From positions 12,481,072 through 12,545,071 of the forward strand of contig JAJEKV010000040.1 of NCBI GenBank assembly GCA_021234155.1: a DNA stretch of 64,000 nt. Direction: 5' to 3'. The notes under the pieces were generated by a model. That model did no database searches and was not told the DNA's origin. It saw nothing but the letters and a program-made list of their open reading frames with translations. The translations under genes and the position numbers were made by a program. This DNA is from Isoetes taiwanensis. Taxonomy: Eukaryota > Streptophyta > Lycopodiopsida > Isoetales > Isoetaceae. Below are positions 1 to 11,575 of this stretch, in pieces; positions within the stretch are counted from its first letter, which is position 1; each line of letters starts with the position of its first letter.

Positions 1-494
1 GGCGCATACAAGTAAGCAACAATGAGGACCACAATTACTTGAAGCAGTATTTAGACGTGTGCTTCCTAAGTAAGCTTTGGGATGCTAGGGCTTTAGAATT
101 GGTAAAGACAGCACATTGTAAAATCAAGATTAATTCTACGTTTGCCAGGAGTCTACAACAGTACCTGTTGGCGCATTTACCCATGAAGAAGTGCAGAATG
201 ATTGCATCCATTCGTATAGAAGCATATTGTCTAAGAATTCAGACATGTAGATGGGCCCAGGAAGTACGCACAGATAGGCTCTGCCAATGTTGCCAATTGG
301 GAGTTCATAACTACCTAGCATTTGGGCCTATCAGGGCACATTATGCGAGGTTGGTTACATCTAACCAACTGTTGCATGTGATGTTGGAGACGACTTTAGT
401 GGGGATACTAGCATCATACCTTCCGGAGGTAACGGACATGCAAACTAATTGTGTCCATCACTACGTTAAAATGAACAAATGTACAATTTATTAG
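1..494 (+). mobile_element. LINE ORF2 3' end (C-terminal zinc-knuckle region)
   Basis: The plus-strand frame from 39 to 494 encodes the last part of a non-LTR retrotransposon ORF2. It matches, block by block, the minus-strand LINE at 59.2-61.9 kb: QYL-(D)-CFL-KLWDA-ALE-VKT followed about 60 residues later by a CxxC...GV...H cluster, RYA-L, PLH, and a final SYL-EV-DM block. This is the usual position of the reverse-transcriptase-associated zinc finger. The start of the element lies beyond the left edge. The frame stops at 492-494 and no poly(A) tail is evident just after it. Residues of the CPAY block are altered, so the copy is old. Confidence 0.7.
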
Positions 495-547
495 CAAGCC
501 CAAAAATGTGCAAAATGTATAGTTTATCAGTAAGTCCAAAGAGTATG

Positions 548-1200
548 TTGGGGTCTCGAAGTGCCTTTCATTTTACTTATGGTCATTTATGATTGGGGGC
601 GCCCATGATTTTGAAATATGGAAAATACGATTGTAGCTAAGGTTTTGAAATATGCAATATGAGGATTTAGACCTCTACCTTCAACTTGTAAACAAAAATA
701 TTTTGACCAATACAACTAGCCAATTAATGTAATTATTTTCTTGTATTTCTGTCTATTGGTTTAGGGGTATCGTCTATGATTTTTGGTATTGTCATTTATA
801 CATCTGAATCTAATTCCCCTTGGAATCTCCTGTTATTTTGGCACATATTCTAAACGAGATGGGCCCTGGAGTAGCTCAGTCATCGGATCTGTGGATCCTA
901 CATCCTAGAGCGTGTGTTGGGACCTCTGGGTGCCTCTCGTTTCAATTATGGATGGTTAGGGGGGCCTATCATGAAAACAGTGTCTATGATTTTAACATAT
1001 GAAATATAGTCGCACCCAGGGTTTTAGAATATGAAATACAGGGACTGAAACTTCTACCGAAATAATTCAATGTCTTCATAAGAATGCTTTGTCCAATAAA
1101 CTAGCTAACTAATATGATTTTTTTTCTTCTGGATCTATGTTTTTCTTTTTTCTTTTTTATAACAACTCATTCAATTGCTTTAGGGATATAGTCTATGGTT
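548..1200. repeat. Diverged tandem duplication, period about 370 bp
   Basis: The stretch from about 548 to 780 is repeated with many differences from about 916 to 1200. Shared blocks in order are TGTTGGG-CTC-GTGCCT, ATGATTTT-A-ATATG, AGGGTTTT-AATATG, CTTCTACC, and CAATA-AACTAGC-AA-TAAT. No coding potential is seen. Confidence 0.55.
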
Positions 1201-2869
1201 AGATATGGTTATTCTTGTTATTCTGGTCCCTATTATTGCTAAGATTTTTCTTTCAAAAACCTTTCAGAACGGGGTTTTTTTAATCTTGGACAGTAATCTT
1301 TACTCCATGCTTTTTGGCCTCCATGGACGAAAAAAACTAACTCCATTCTATTGTATTCAATAGAATAGAATACTATCTATCTATTCTTAAAGTATACAAT
1401 ACGTGACACACACAAAAAAGGTTGTTACGTTATTGGTCGCATCTATCCAAAAAGAATCAAAGTAGTTAAAGTTGTAGTGCCATTTGACTCTTTCCAAGAT
1501 CTTTCCATCATAGTTGTTAGGATTTCTTTTCGTTGCAAGTGGTATATCGTGCCATTGGGTTCAAGGGAACCTTAATGAATCTTAATGTGGGAGAATTTCA
1601 ACAAAGCTTCTCCGATTTTGAGTACTTTGGTAGAGCTAGACACCTTTCCTACTTCTAATTTAGATGGATTTGTATTTTAAAGTGTCGTCTTTGATCTTGA
1701 ATTTGACTGTAGAATGTGGCTTTGAGTTTTGAAATGTCTGCTACTTTGGCTTTGAAGCAGACATCAGGATTTCTTCGACCATGCCAAGTTTTGCACTAGC
1801 TAGCCCACATAGAGCCAAATACACATCCTCTTTTGCACTAGCTTGAGCTGGAATAGACTAAATGATTTGTATATTTATAGACATAGAATTATTGTCTACA
1901 CTCTGAAGGTATATAATCTAGTGAATAAGAATAAGAATTTACCAAGGAAAATCCATCTCAAGAAAATTCCTTGAGGGAATTTCCCAAGGTGGCGCCCATG
2001 CAGCGAAGCCACGGAGGCCTCGACTATGGTGAGCCATCGAGGGAATACTTTTGAGAGAATTTTATAGAGGTGAATTTTCCAAGCAGAACTAATAACACAT
2101 GGTTCAGATTTCAATAGCCTGCTTCTGCCCTTTTTTCCTTTGCTCTATTGGTTTTAAAGGTAAATTCAACAACAAAAATCCACACTAAAGCTTGAGCTTG
2201 ATCCGACACTGCGAGCTGTTGAAAGACAACTGTTGAAAGCAAATATTTTTAAATCAACTAAACCATCTTGAAGTCCTGCCATAGGAGCAGAAAAATGATG
2301 TTGGTGGGCCGCTGCAGAGAAAAATGTTGATTCCTTTAATAAACTATAATCTAACAGAGGAACAAGGAACTGATTCTGGCTATAGTGCGGCTACCCCTCC
2401 AAAATCCTATGTTGGTACCTTTTTTGTTCTCGCTCACATCTGCCATACTTCATGTGTTGCTGAAGACCAAACTAGATCAAAGCAAAAACCATGATGCACA
2501 TGTGGTTCCCTCCAAAGTATAGGATGCACTTATTGAAAGGGAAATTGTTTCATTGAAAGTTTTTTCAAAACAGAAAACAAAATAATCAATCAGATAAATT
2601 TGCAAAGAGACATGTATAGTATAGGTTTGTGTATATGATTCGTTTGATAAAAGATCAACCTACCCTTATATATTTCATGTGTTGCTGCCTAAATCTCCTA
2701 GGGTTCAGTGAAACAAACTCCCAAAAACCATTTTAGAGATAAAAACTAATTGGATAAATATATGTGGCAAGGTGACATCTCATCTCAAGGTTTAATTCTA
2801 TTTAAATTCTTTAACTATGCTAACGTGTTCAATAAGAAATTTTAAAATAGAAGAATAAACGGATAATAC
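1201..2869. other. AT-rich non-coding stretch
   Basis: Only short accidental reading frames are seen, with homopolymers and simple AT-rich sequence. Further 3' exons or the 3' UTR of the minus-strand gene ending at 2870 could lie here, but no exon with both splice sites was convincing. Confidence 0.4.
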
Positions 2870-5800
2870 CTTCGTGTAATAGTGTTTTTGTTGTGGATAA
2901 ACTTGTTGTTGTTTTTGATCTGGATGATAAACATGACGTTGGAAGGCTAATGCATCTTTATCTGGCATACCTTCTAACATCTTAGAAATACTTGTCTCGC
3001 AATGTTGAACCTGAAAGGACACATATAACATCTATTATGGCGATACATGTTTCACATTTCTAGCAAAACAAGCCATCCATATCTTGAGATTTACAAAGAA
3101 AGGAAAACATTACTTACCAGAGTCAATTGTTGTCTATATGTTGAGCTTTGCTGCATAATCACAAATTATAAGTATTTTACATTTTAGAAATTGATAATCT
3201 AGATAAAAAGATATAAAGTGGCACCTTTTTCAATGACATTAGCCAATCACGAAGATAAGGGAGCACATCCAATAGCATCCCAGGTGGCAATCTTTCATGT
3301 GCTTGTTTTAGAGCAGCTTCGAGCTGATAGGACCTGGCAATTGCTGCTTTTTCCCTTAACTGAGAATCTATTAGTTCTTTCTCCCGTCTAATCAGCTGTC
3401 TAGAAGTTTAAGATTGGCAAATCAGTGGGGTTTTATACACAATCTTTACTTCAAATGTATTATTACCTCTTAAGGTTGTTAACTTTTTGAAGTGTATCTT
3501 CAAGAAACCTCCTTTGTTGCTGGAAGTTCCTAGATAATTTAGTAACAGGATCGGTCATCAATAATCAAGCTGGTATAGATGTCTATAGAAGTAAACAAGA
3601 TCTTCAAATACCTTTCAGTAAAGTTCTTGTTGTCACACAGAGTCGAGATGCTCCATGCTGGCCTTTGAGGATCCGTAATCTAATGTAAAAGGAGAATTAT
3701 AAGCCAAAGGCTAAGACTTAAAATTTAAAGGAGAACCATAAACTGAAGGGTATGATTTTAAAATTAAAAAATGCACTCATGAATTTACAGAAATGGCACC
3801 ACATTGTTGTCAAATGATAAGCCCACTTAAGAAAATAGAATAAAATATTTGTAGTCATTCTCAAAAGTTTGCATGGTGTTTACGGAGAACTTGATTTTCC
3901 TTGCATTGCAAAGAGGATGTGCATGAATGGCATACCTCACAAAGTCATTTTGTATGTGCTCGACTTGTTATAATCTCTTCCTCTAAATGGACCGAGTTAC
4001 GCTAATAAAAGCATGACTTTGTGTCTTTTTGATTCATTTGAGCTTTGAGATTTAGTATGTTTCTAACTAGTTTAACTTGCCCACGAACCCATGACTGTTG
4101 CAGTATCAACCCATCTTGCTGATGTAAAATGGTGAGCTTGATCAAATTGTAAGAATAAGGAGCTTGAGAAGTGAGAGGGGTTCTCACATTTGCATAGATA
4201 TTTTAAAGACTGTTAACTCAAAATCTTGGGAATATGTATCGGTAGCTATGCGAAGCATTATATCACGACATGCGTGATCCTGACCTTATTGTTTATTCTA
4301 AGCAAACTAGTAAAGGGAGTAGTTACTACAGTAGAAAGGCATCTTTCTAGTGGGTAAGGATCACTCTTATCATGGACTATTAATCCTTTAACTATAAGAT
4401 AATATTGGGCTTGCTTCAATTTGCATAAACAAGATACTGAGCATTGTTGCATAAAGCCACAAGTGGTCTTACACCAAGGCCTCAATTTGTTGCACCTTCT
4501 AAGAACGTTAGCTCATGAATGATAATGGGATTAATGTACAACATCAAAATTTGGATTTATTTACTCTCAATATAGAAGTATAAATTTTTTAGTATTTTTG
4601 CATATTTATTGAAATATTGCATGAGTACAATAGATAATCATAGAAAATAATAGATGGTAATGTTCAATGTAACTAGTAATGTTAATAAAACATCTTCCAA
4701 GATTTAATACAAATGTCTATTATCTAAAGAAGAAGACAAAGGAAAATTACACATCAAAATTATACCCTAATGTATCATCAAGTATCTTTTGTAAATTTTA
4801 TCAAACGAACCAATGCCTTTAGATGGAATAGAAGTTTGATGTCATATATTAATATACACAAATGGAGCATTGTTAGGTGTAAGTGAAGTTTTTGGTTGCA
4901 TCTACAATGATTCATAATGTGCAGTATGGCCATGTTGGAATCTCCCAAATAATTAGTCAAGAAATGGTATGGTTCTCAAAAACTAAACTATGACCTAGTT
5001 AATTACCTCCATAAAATCTTTATGTGCATATGCATACATTTTCAAATTAAGCACCTGCATTGTACTTCTTTCAGTGCTTGTAGAACTTTTAGGCTGAAGT
5101 AATTGCATCTTCAACTGAAGTATCTGTATAGCAAACCATGTGAGTCATACCATATAGGTAATATGTGAAGAATAATGCTAGTCTGCTGGATGCAATAGTA
5201 AAAGCAAATCATTTATCCTTCACCTTCAATTCATATTCTGCTGCAGATTCTTGGAGGGCTATTTTAAGCTCATTAATCTCCTTATGACATTGATCAAGAG
5301 ATTCATTAACCTGTAAAGTGTTGATATAAAAGGGAATGAGCAATGTTAAAGTATTTTAATCAAATGTTAGAACCATTTATTTTCCAATAGTATTTTAAAA
5401 AATAACCTTAGGCAACGAATGGTGGTTTCTTTTCTTGGGTAGTCTTGTCTTATGTTGAGAACTGAAGGTGCCACGCCCACCTGCAAACATTTGCTGATAC
5501 CTTAACAAGTTAGCAATGTAGCACTAGTTCAAATGAATAATACTTCTTGTTGTATATAAAAAAGGGGGGAAAAAGAAAAAAAGAAATCACGTTTATTTAT
5601 TACTACTTGGGAGATCGAAAGAAAAAGACTACCTCTAGAACAATTTTGATCTTCCTCCAAGTGGGCTTGATTCTTTGACTTCTTTTTGGGGGATCCATGT
5701 CGAATGTTCATCTTCCTTTTAATAGGAGAATTGTGCGTTTCAGTTGATTCCATAACCTCTGCAACATGTTCCTCTTCATTCCCTACCTCGTTGAGTTGAT

Positions 5801-6428
5801 CATTTCCATGAGGCAAATTGCTATTGCGGGAGGGTGTAGTAAAGGTATTTCTACCAAAATCTTCATTCAATATTTTGTTACCAGAATCTTCAAACTCAAT
5901 TGCTTCTTCCTCGTACTCCATTTCTTTAATAGGAGAATCTTTATTTTCTTGCATTTCATCTTTGGGTTTATGAATGATATCCTCAAATGTGTCCTTAAAT
6001 AGCTTGCCTTCCCTATGGAGCGCTAGATTATCTTTTGCTAAAGCATCCTTCAACCTTAGATATTCAAGCTCCCTAGATTCTTGAACCAAGCTCCATGAAT
6101 TAACCATTCTTTCCAAACCATTAGTAGCATCTCTAATGGAATCATATTCCAAGTTGCCTGCCTGAGACTCTAGATCACTTAATATATTTCTGTTCATTGG
6201 ATGCTTCTGCCCTCGAGTTTTCTGATCCTGGTCATAAAGTGTAAAATCTTCACCTGTCATTGTTCCATCATCATGAGACACCCTTTTGCATCCGAGCTTG
6301 AGGATTCACATTCGTGGCCTAATAGACGTTCCAATAGGACGTTGGTTGATGCACCAAATCTGCTTCTGGACTTGCCACTTCTAAAACTCCCATAACTTGG
6401 CCTTCTACGTGACAATTTCAATCTACTT
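2870..6428 (-). CDS. Spliced host gene, unknown function, coiled-coil protein (partial)
   Basis: Nine exons on the minus strand join in phase with AG/GT boundaries: 6428-5633, 5480-5407, 5310-5224, 5123-5055, 3679-3612, 3529-3467, 3399-3225, 3150-3118, 3010-2870. The first seen exon is acidic and polar with Ser/Arg-rich (SRSRFG) and Lys-rich (SPKKKSK) patches that resemble a nuclear localisation signal. The middle exons encode a heptad-like segment (NESLDQCHKEINELK) and a second helical segment (LIRREKELIDSQLREK) followed by LPPGMLLDVLPYLRDWL. The last seen exon is Gln-rich. I do not recognise the family. The first exon needs one extra base in the A-run near 6287-6292 to stay in one frame, so it is either a homopolymer error or a frameshift. 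Start codon and both ends are not identified. Confidence 0.65.
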
Positions 6429-7447
6429 CTATCCTTTTATTATGTAATAATCTTGGTTAGAGTCAACAAATATATAATGTAAAAACTACTTACTTTATTT
6501 TATCTTTGGTAACATATACCATAAGAATAGTAAGTTACAGAAGGGTAGTGAACACAACAAAAAAAAACCTAGCTAGGAGGTGCAATAGGAAGTTTTGAGC
6601 ATTAGGCACAATGGGAGGCTTCTACATCATCAAAAGCAGTGTTTGATGTGCTTTCATATAACTTTCCATTATGGAATATCTTGTCATGGATTCATTTTTG
6701 TGTTTCTCATACTAATGTACATGTCATATATCATGTTTTTCACAGCATGCATCGCCTATGTCAAGAGCATCCCATGTCAAATTTGATACACGCCACGAGT
6801 TATTAGTGATTTGGTTGTCTTATATTGCTAGTGTTATATGTATCATATATCAGATGTCCTATTTTTTCATCAAGTATACCAAATCTTTTCATGTGTCATG
6901 GATATGTCATATGCATAATCTTATATACGTTTCGCAAGTATGTATTTCGGGTCATGTATTTGCATAACATGCATTTTATAACACATGAAATGCTTTATAG
7001 CCCCTTCAAAAATTTATATGGCGCTAACCTCGTTTCCACTATGATTGAAAATGGGATAATTTGTTTATAATATAGACAATTCATAGGATGGTATGTATCA
7101 TATAGCAATTAGATGTGAGCAATATTGGCATTGTGTGTATATTTTGGAGATGATATATCACAATACCTTCAATGCAATATATTCTTCTAATCCAACAATG
7201 CAGAATAAAGCAAGAAGAGCTCCAAGCTATTTTAAATAGTAACAATCTGGAAAGAAACATAGACAACATCAAATTGTTGTACACACAAACTATTAGATCT
7301 GAAATTAAGAATTCGTTTACATAGAAAATAGAGTTTAGGTGTTGTCTTCACTAAGCTAAATAGTGAGAACAAATGTCATTCTCAATAAGGTTAAAGAGGA
7401 CCGTTATTCTCATACATGATTTGCAATAGTGTTGCATTGTTGTATAC
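6429..7447. other. AT-rich stretch upstream of the host gene
   Basis: Contains repeated ATGTCATAT-like words between about 6700 and 6970. No protein-coding or RNA gene is supported. Additional 5' exons of the minus-strand gene may lie here, but none could be proven. Confidence 0.3.
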
Positions 7448-7448
7448 A

Positions 7449-7556
7449 AGAATTTCCTTCTACTTGCAATTCTGCTGTGGAAGATGTGTCGACGCCCGTT
7501 AGCACGGAGGCACATCTGACACAGTAGAATTGCAAGTAGAAGGAAAATCTTGAAAC
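7449..7556. repeat. Imperfect hairpin with about 48-bp arms
   Basis: The left arm contains CCTTCTACTTGCAATTCT and the right arm its complement AGAATTGCAAGTAGAAGG. Pairing continues with gaps toward a centre at GACGCCCGTTAGC. It shares the word ACTTGCAATT with the terminal inverted repeats of the element just downstream, suggesting a related foldback element. Confidence 0.65.
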
Positions 7557-7559
7557 ATG

Positions 7560-7760
7560 AAGTTTGGTTACCTGCAATTCAGGGAAAAATCTCTGCTAAA
7601 ATCTTCAAAAACGTCGAGTAAAACAACCGAAATTGGGGTAAAACAACCGGACTGCGGAGTAAAAATCTAGTTTCAAAACTTGTAACATTCTTGTTTAGAA
7701 TTATTGCCACGTGGCATAGCGTGGTTGGGCAAGAGGCTTGAATTGCAAGTAACCGAACTT
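7560..7760. mobile_element. MITE-like element with about 22-bp terminal inverted repeats
   Basis: The left end reads AAGTTTGGTTACCTGCAATT and the right end is the complement of AAGTTCGGTTACTTGCAATT. The 200-bp interior has no coding capacity and contains two copies of GTAAAACAACCG. A clear target duplication was not identified. Non-autonomous DNA transposon is the simplest reading. Confidence 0.6.
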
Positions 7761-8234
7761 TACGTTGTGTGCGTGCATTATTGCTTATGTGTCCAAAAGA
7801 AGGTCATTAAAAACAATATTTCCAACTCTAGAACCAATAAAGCAAAAAAGAACATAATGTATAACATATAACCTCTTTACATTTGTCTATAATTAATAAT
7901 ATAGATAAATATAATATCATTTGTTCCACATGCATGGAGCAAACTGTTCAATATTATGCCATTTTTCCCTGTTTTATATATGTATAAACATAGATTTTAA
8001 GAAATGACATTTATGTCTTTTACTTTTGTTCCATTTTTATAGTATGTGTGAGATTCATAGGTCTCTTGGCCAATTCTAAAGTATTTGAGATCCCCATGTT
8101 CTTGTTGGAGTTGGTGACAACCAATGGTGGAATTTGCAGGGTGGAATAAATTCCTATATTGTTCATAAACTTCCCAAGCTTTTACTGACGAGATAGTGGA
8201 TTTAAACACTAAAGCGAAAGCAATAGAACATCAC

Positions 8235-8390
8235 AGGTATGGCATATTCCAATTACTACAATGTCGCACTTTGATATTGAGTTGCATTCTTATAGAAGGA
8301 AATATATAAGAAGGAAGAAACTCTTGCATCATATGTCAAAGTGGGCAGTCAACAATGCATCATTAGGTTTCACAAGCTATAACTAGTGAG
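8235..8390. repeat. Diverged repeat, copy 1 (partner at 9801-9955)
   Basis: Shares with 9801-9955 the ordered blocks GGCAT-TTCCAATTACTA, TTTGATATT-A-TTGCATTC, AA-A-GCAACATCAAG-like and TGCATCAT or TGCAACATC. No coding potential. Confidence 0.4.
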
Positions 8391-9266
8391 AATTTTATTG
8401 CTCTGCATAGTTTATAGAGACCATGAGTTTCGAAGTTAGTGGTAGATTTAAGTAAAGAGTTTGCACATAAAAGCTAAAAGCCCTAAATCATGTAAACACA
8501 AATGTTATCTACCAAAAACACAAAGAAGTAATAATAAAAAGGGTAATAAAAAATAACATTATCAAAGAGTTCAAATGAAATTATGCTTTAATGGTATGTG
8601 TTTATTTTAGCACTCTATAACCACAGTGCTTAGCAGTGTTTATTTTTGTGGCTATATATCACGAGATTGCAATATTTTTGGATTCGTGAAAAGTTTGCCA
8701 CTATGCTTAGTAGGCTTCTTTCAGTAAAAATACGAGATTAATTCGCCAAATATTTTTGGAGTCGCATTCCCGCTTCTACCAACTTTATCAGCTATTGAAA
8801 TTAGTGAAGGCCTCTCTATCAATAATTTAAATTCTTAAGCCTCTAACAGATCAGATCGCCTACTTAAAAACCATTAAGTTACCTCGATGGATTTCAGATA
8901 GCCGATAAATGTTTTAAATTTCATCCATAGTTACAAGTTTCCATGCCTTAAAAATCTATAGATAGTCATAAAATTTGAGAAAATAATACACTCAGATACA
9001 ATTACCGAGATTTTACGACATTAGTTCGTGATAACTATGTGTCATTATGTTTTATGTTGCACTACTAACAACAATGTTATAGTAGGATTTTAAACATCTC
9101 CACAAGCACTACACTAATACTTTGATGATTCTTTTATTGCCACATGCACTACACAAATTCTTAAATGAGAAAAATTTGTCCGCTCTAAAAAACGTTCGAG
9201 CCTAAAATTATCGCCACGACAGTAATAACCAAATGACAATATAGGGCCACTAAAATCATCACTAGT

Positions 9267-9461
9267 GCTTAGGTTACATCTTGATCAAGTAGACTTGCTT
9301 TGCAATGTCAAGCTTTCTTCTCGCACTTGGTCCTTAATACCTTATTGGCATATCATATAGATCCAGTTTGACAGTAGAAGTTGGAGAGAATTATGCCAAG
9401 CCAAATGTAAGGAACATATATTGTTCTTGTACTAGGAAATGGGTAGGGGTTTTATGTTAAC
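9267..9461. repeat. Dispersed repeat, copy 1 (partner at 41704-41896)
   Basis: About 195 bp collinear with 41704-41896. Shared blocks include TTACATCTTGAT, AGACTTGCTTTG, GGAGAGAATTATGCCAAGCC and AGGAAAT-GGTA. Same orientation, no coding capacity, no obvious terminal repeats. Confidence 0.7.
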
Positions 9462-9800
9462 AACGTGCTTAAAGCCTAAATGTTCTAAAGATACAAAGTT
9501 GACTACATGTTCCAAATGGTGAGATAAAACTAAGCAGTACTTTCAACATGCTAAGAAGACCTTGCATCATAGTTAGAATAAAGATGTAACAAACTTCGCA
9601 AGCCCCACTTTGTTGCTTTCGTCTTTTCAAAACTATTAAGATCTTCAGTTTCTTGTGAGATTCAAATTTATGCGGTTCAAAGTTATGCCCCCTTTACAAG
9701 ATTGAAGAAATTCTTGTATTGCGCTTTTAGTGAATGAACTACATAGATGAACTACAAAATTCAAATATTGAAATGACAACTACCATAATAAAAAGTTTCT

Positions 9801-9955
9801 AGGGATGGCATGTTCCAATTACTAATATTGTATTTTGATATTAACTTGCATTCATATTCATATCATTTAAGGTGCAAATAAGCAAGAGCTTGCATAGGTT
9901 TGGCATAAAACAAGGGGCAGTTACAATAATGCAACATCAAGTTGTAGAGGCATAC
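9801..9955. repeat. Diverged repeat, copy 2 (partner at 8235-8390)
   Basis: See the partner copy. The two lie about 1.57 kb apart in the same orientation, on either side of the dispersed repeat at 9267-9461. Confidence 0.4.
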
Positions 9956-11479
9956 CCTTCTACATAATGTGCCCAAGAAGATTGATGATGCATTTATGAT
10001 GCTTTAAAGTGTATGATGCTATAGACCCCAGACATAAAAATTAAAATGTTCTAGCTGCCATCAATTTTCCCAAAATAGGTGCATGCAACTAGTAAATTGC
10101 AGGTGGTCACTAGATTACATAGGAAAAATAGTGAGACAGCGATGTTATAAGGTTTTGGAATTGTTCTTTATATTGGGTTCCATCTACCTTATTGATTAAA
10201 CTTGTGTTTGTGTTGTTTTACAAGATTCAAATAGAAGGGCAACATCTAAAACTAAGGACGCCCAAGTTCAATTTTCCATGATGTGCACATGCTATAAGGA
10301 TTGCAAACCAGAAGATGTAAACCATAGCCATTTACAAACACAATGTTGGCATTCTCCATGCTACTACACTCGGTTTGGTATACATATTAAGAAGCACATT
10401 TCATATTGCAAATGTTTCTAAAAGTTCAAAGCTTAACAAACTTGATGAATCCACTTGCCTGGAGCAAGAGGTGCCTTCCCAGACATGATAGTATATTGTT
10501 GTAACAATTGTAACCAATATTAAGAACACCCCAAGCTGCGTCCGGCTAAAAAATGTCAAGAGCCCCCCTAAGGTGCTAACAATCAATATAACCACGAAAC
10601 GTGCATACAAATATTATAATTCCAGTTTTAATCTTGGTGGAGTTGATCACTTTCACGTTTTTTCTCCTCCACCTTTCTAATTTTTTCTCCTCCACCTTTC
10701 TACTGTGTAACTATGTGTTGCTTTGTGACCATGTAATAGCACCTGCACGAAAGGCCAATGTACTCCATAAATGGATTTGGTCTACACAGAGAATAGGTAT
10801 GGTTACAGTTTTGTGCCTTTGCATCCAAGATACTATTTTTAACATGTACTATAACCTAGATGGGCCTTCACGTGAAAGCAGGTATATGGGTCAGTGCGAG
10901 GCACAAACTTATTAGGTCTCTTAAATCTTTGCAGCAGAGGAAGTAAACTTGGAACCTTCAAACGTTTGGCTTTCCTGCATTGATGGAAATCCTCTCTATG
11001 TATATGTACTTATATGTACTATAATTCATAATAATTTTCAATTCCACATGAGAAATGGCCACGAAATACTGATTGATAACATAAAATGCAATTTTTCGTC
11101 CTCCTAGAGAGTTCTTTGAGTGGCAACCTTCGCTTGCTAATGGCCATGGATTGGTACTGACGACATATGTTGCGAAGAATTTGGTTCTCACTGAAGAAGG
11201 AAAAAGTTGTGGCTTTCGAATGCTAAGGATAATGTTCTGTTAACAGAATGCCAAGGGTATTGCTCTATTAACAAAAACCAACCAGTCTTTTTAATCCGAC
11301 CTCATAACCCTATTTTGAGTTATTTTGAGTTATTTATGAGTTATTTTGAGTTCTTTTTGCTTAAATTCTGACAAAGATGCATACCTTACAAATCACTAAA
11401 ACGCCTTCTGTCAAGTGGCCGGTTTGCGACACATGAAGACTTTAAACCCTGTGGTCTCTAGGTAATTATTCGAAATCAT

Positions 11480-11575
11480 CATGAATTGTGACACGTGGTA
11501 ACCTAGTGGTTGCGTATTAGGCTTGATAGTTACGCGTCATAGGTCCAAATTCGTGTGCTTTTGTTTGTTTGAACA
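11480..11575 (+). mobile_element. Possible tRNA-derived SINE head
   Basis: TAACCTAGTGGTTGCG resembles a Pol III A box and AGGTCCAAATTCG, about 35 bp further on, resembles a B box. The spacing fits a tRNA-derived SINE. No target duplication or tail was established, so this is a weak call. Confidence 0.25.

Noticed and set aside
855-935. tRNA-like GGAGTAGCTCAGTCATCGG
   Set aside because: Only an A-box-like word is present; no B box, acceptor stem or cloverleaf could be drawn.
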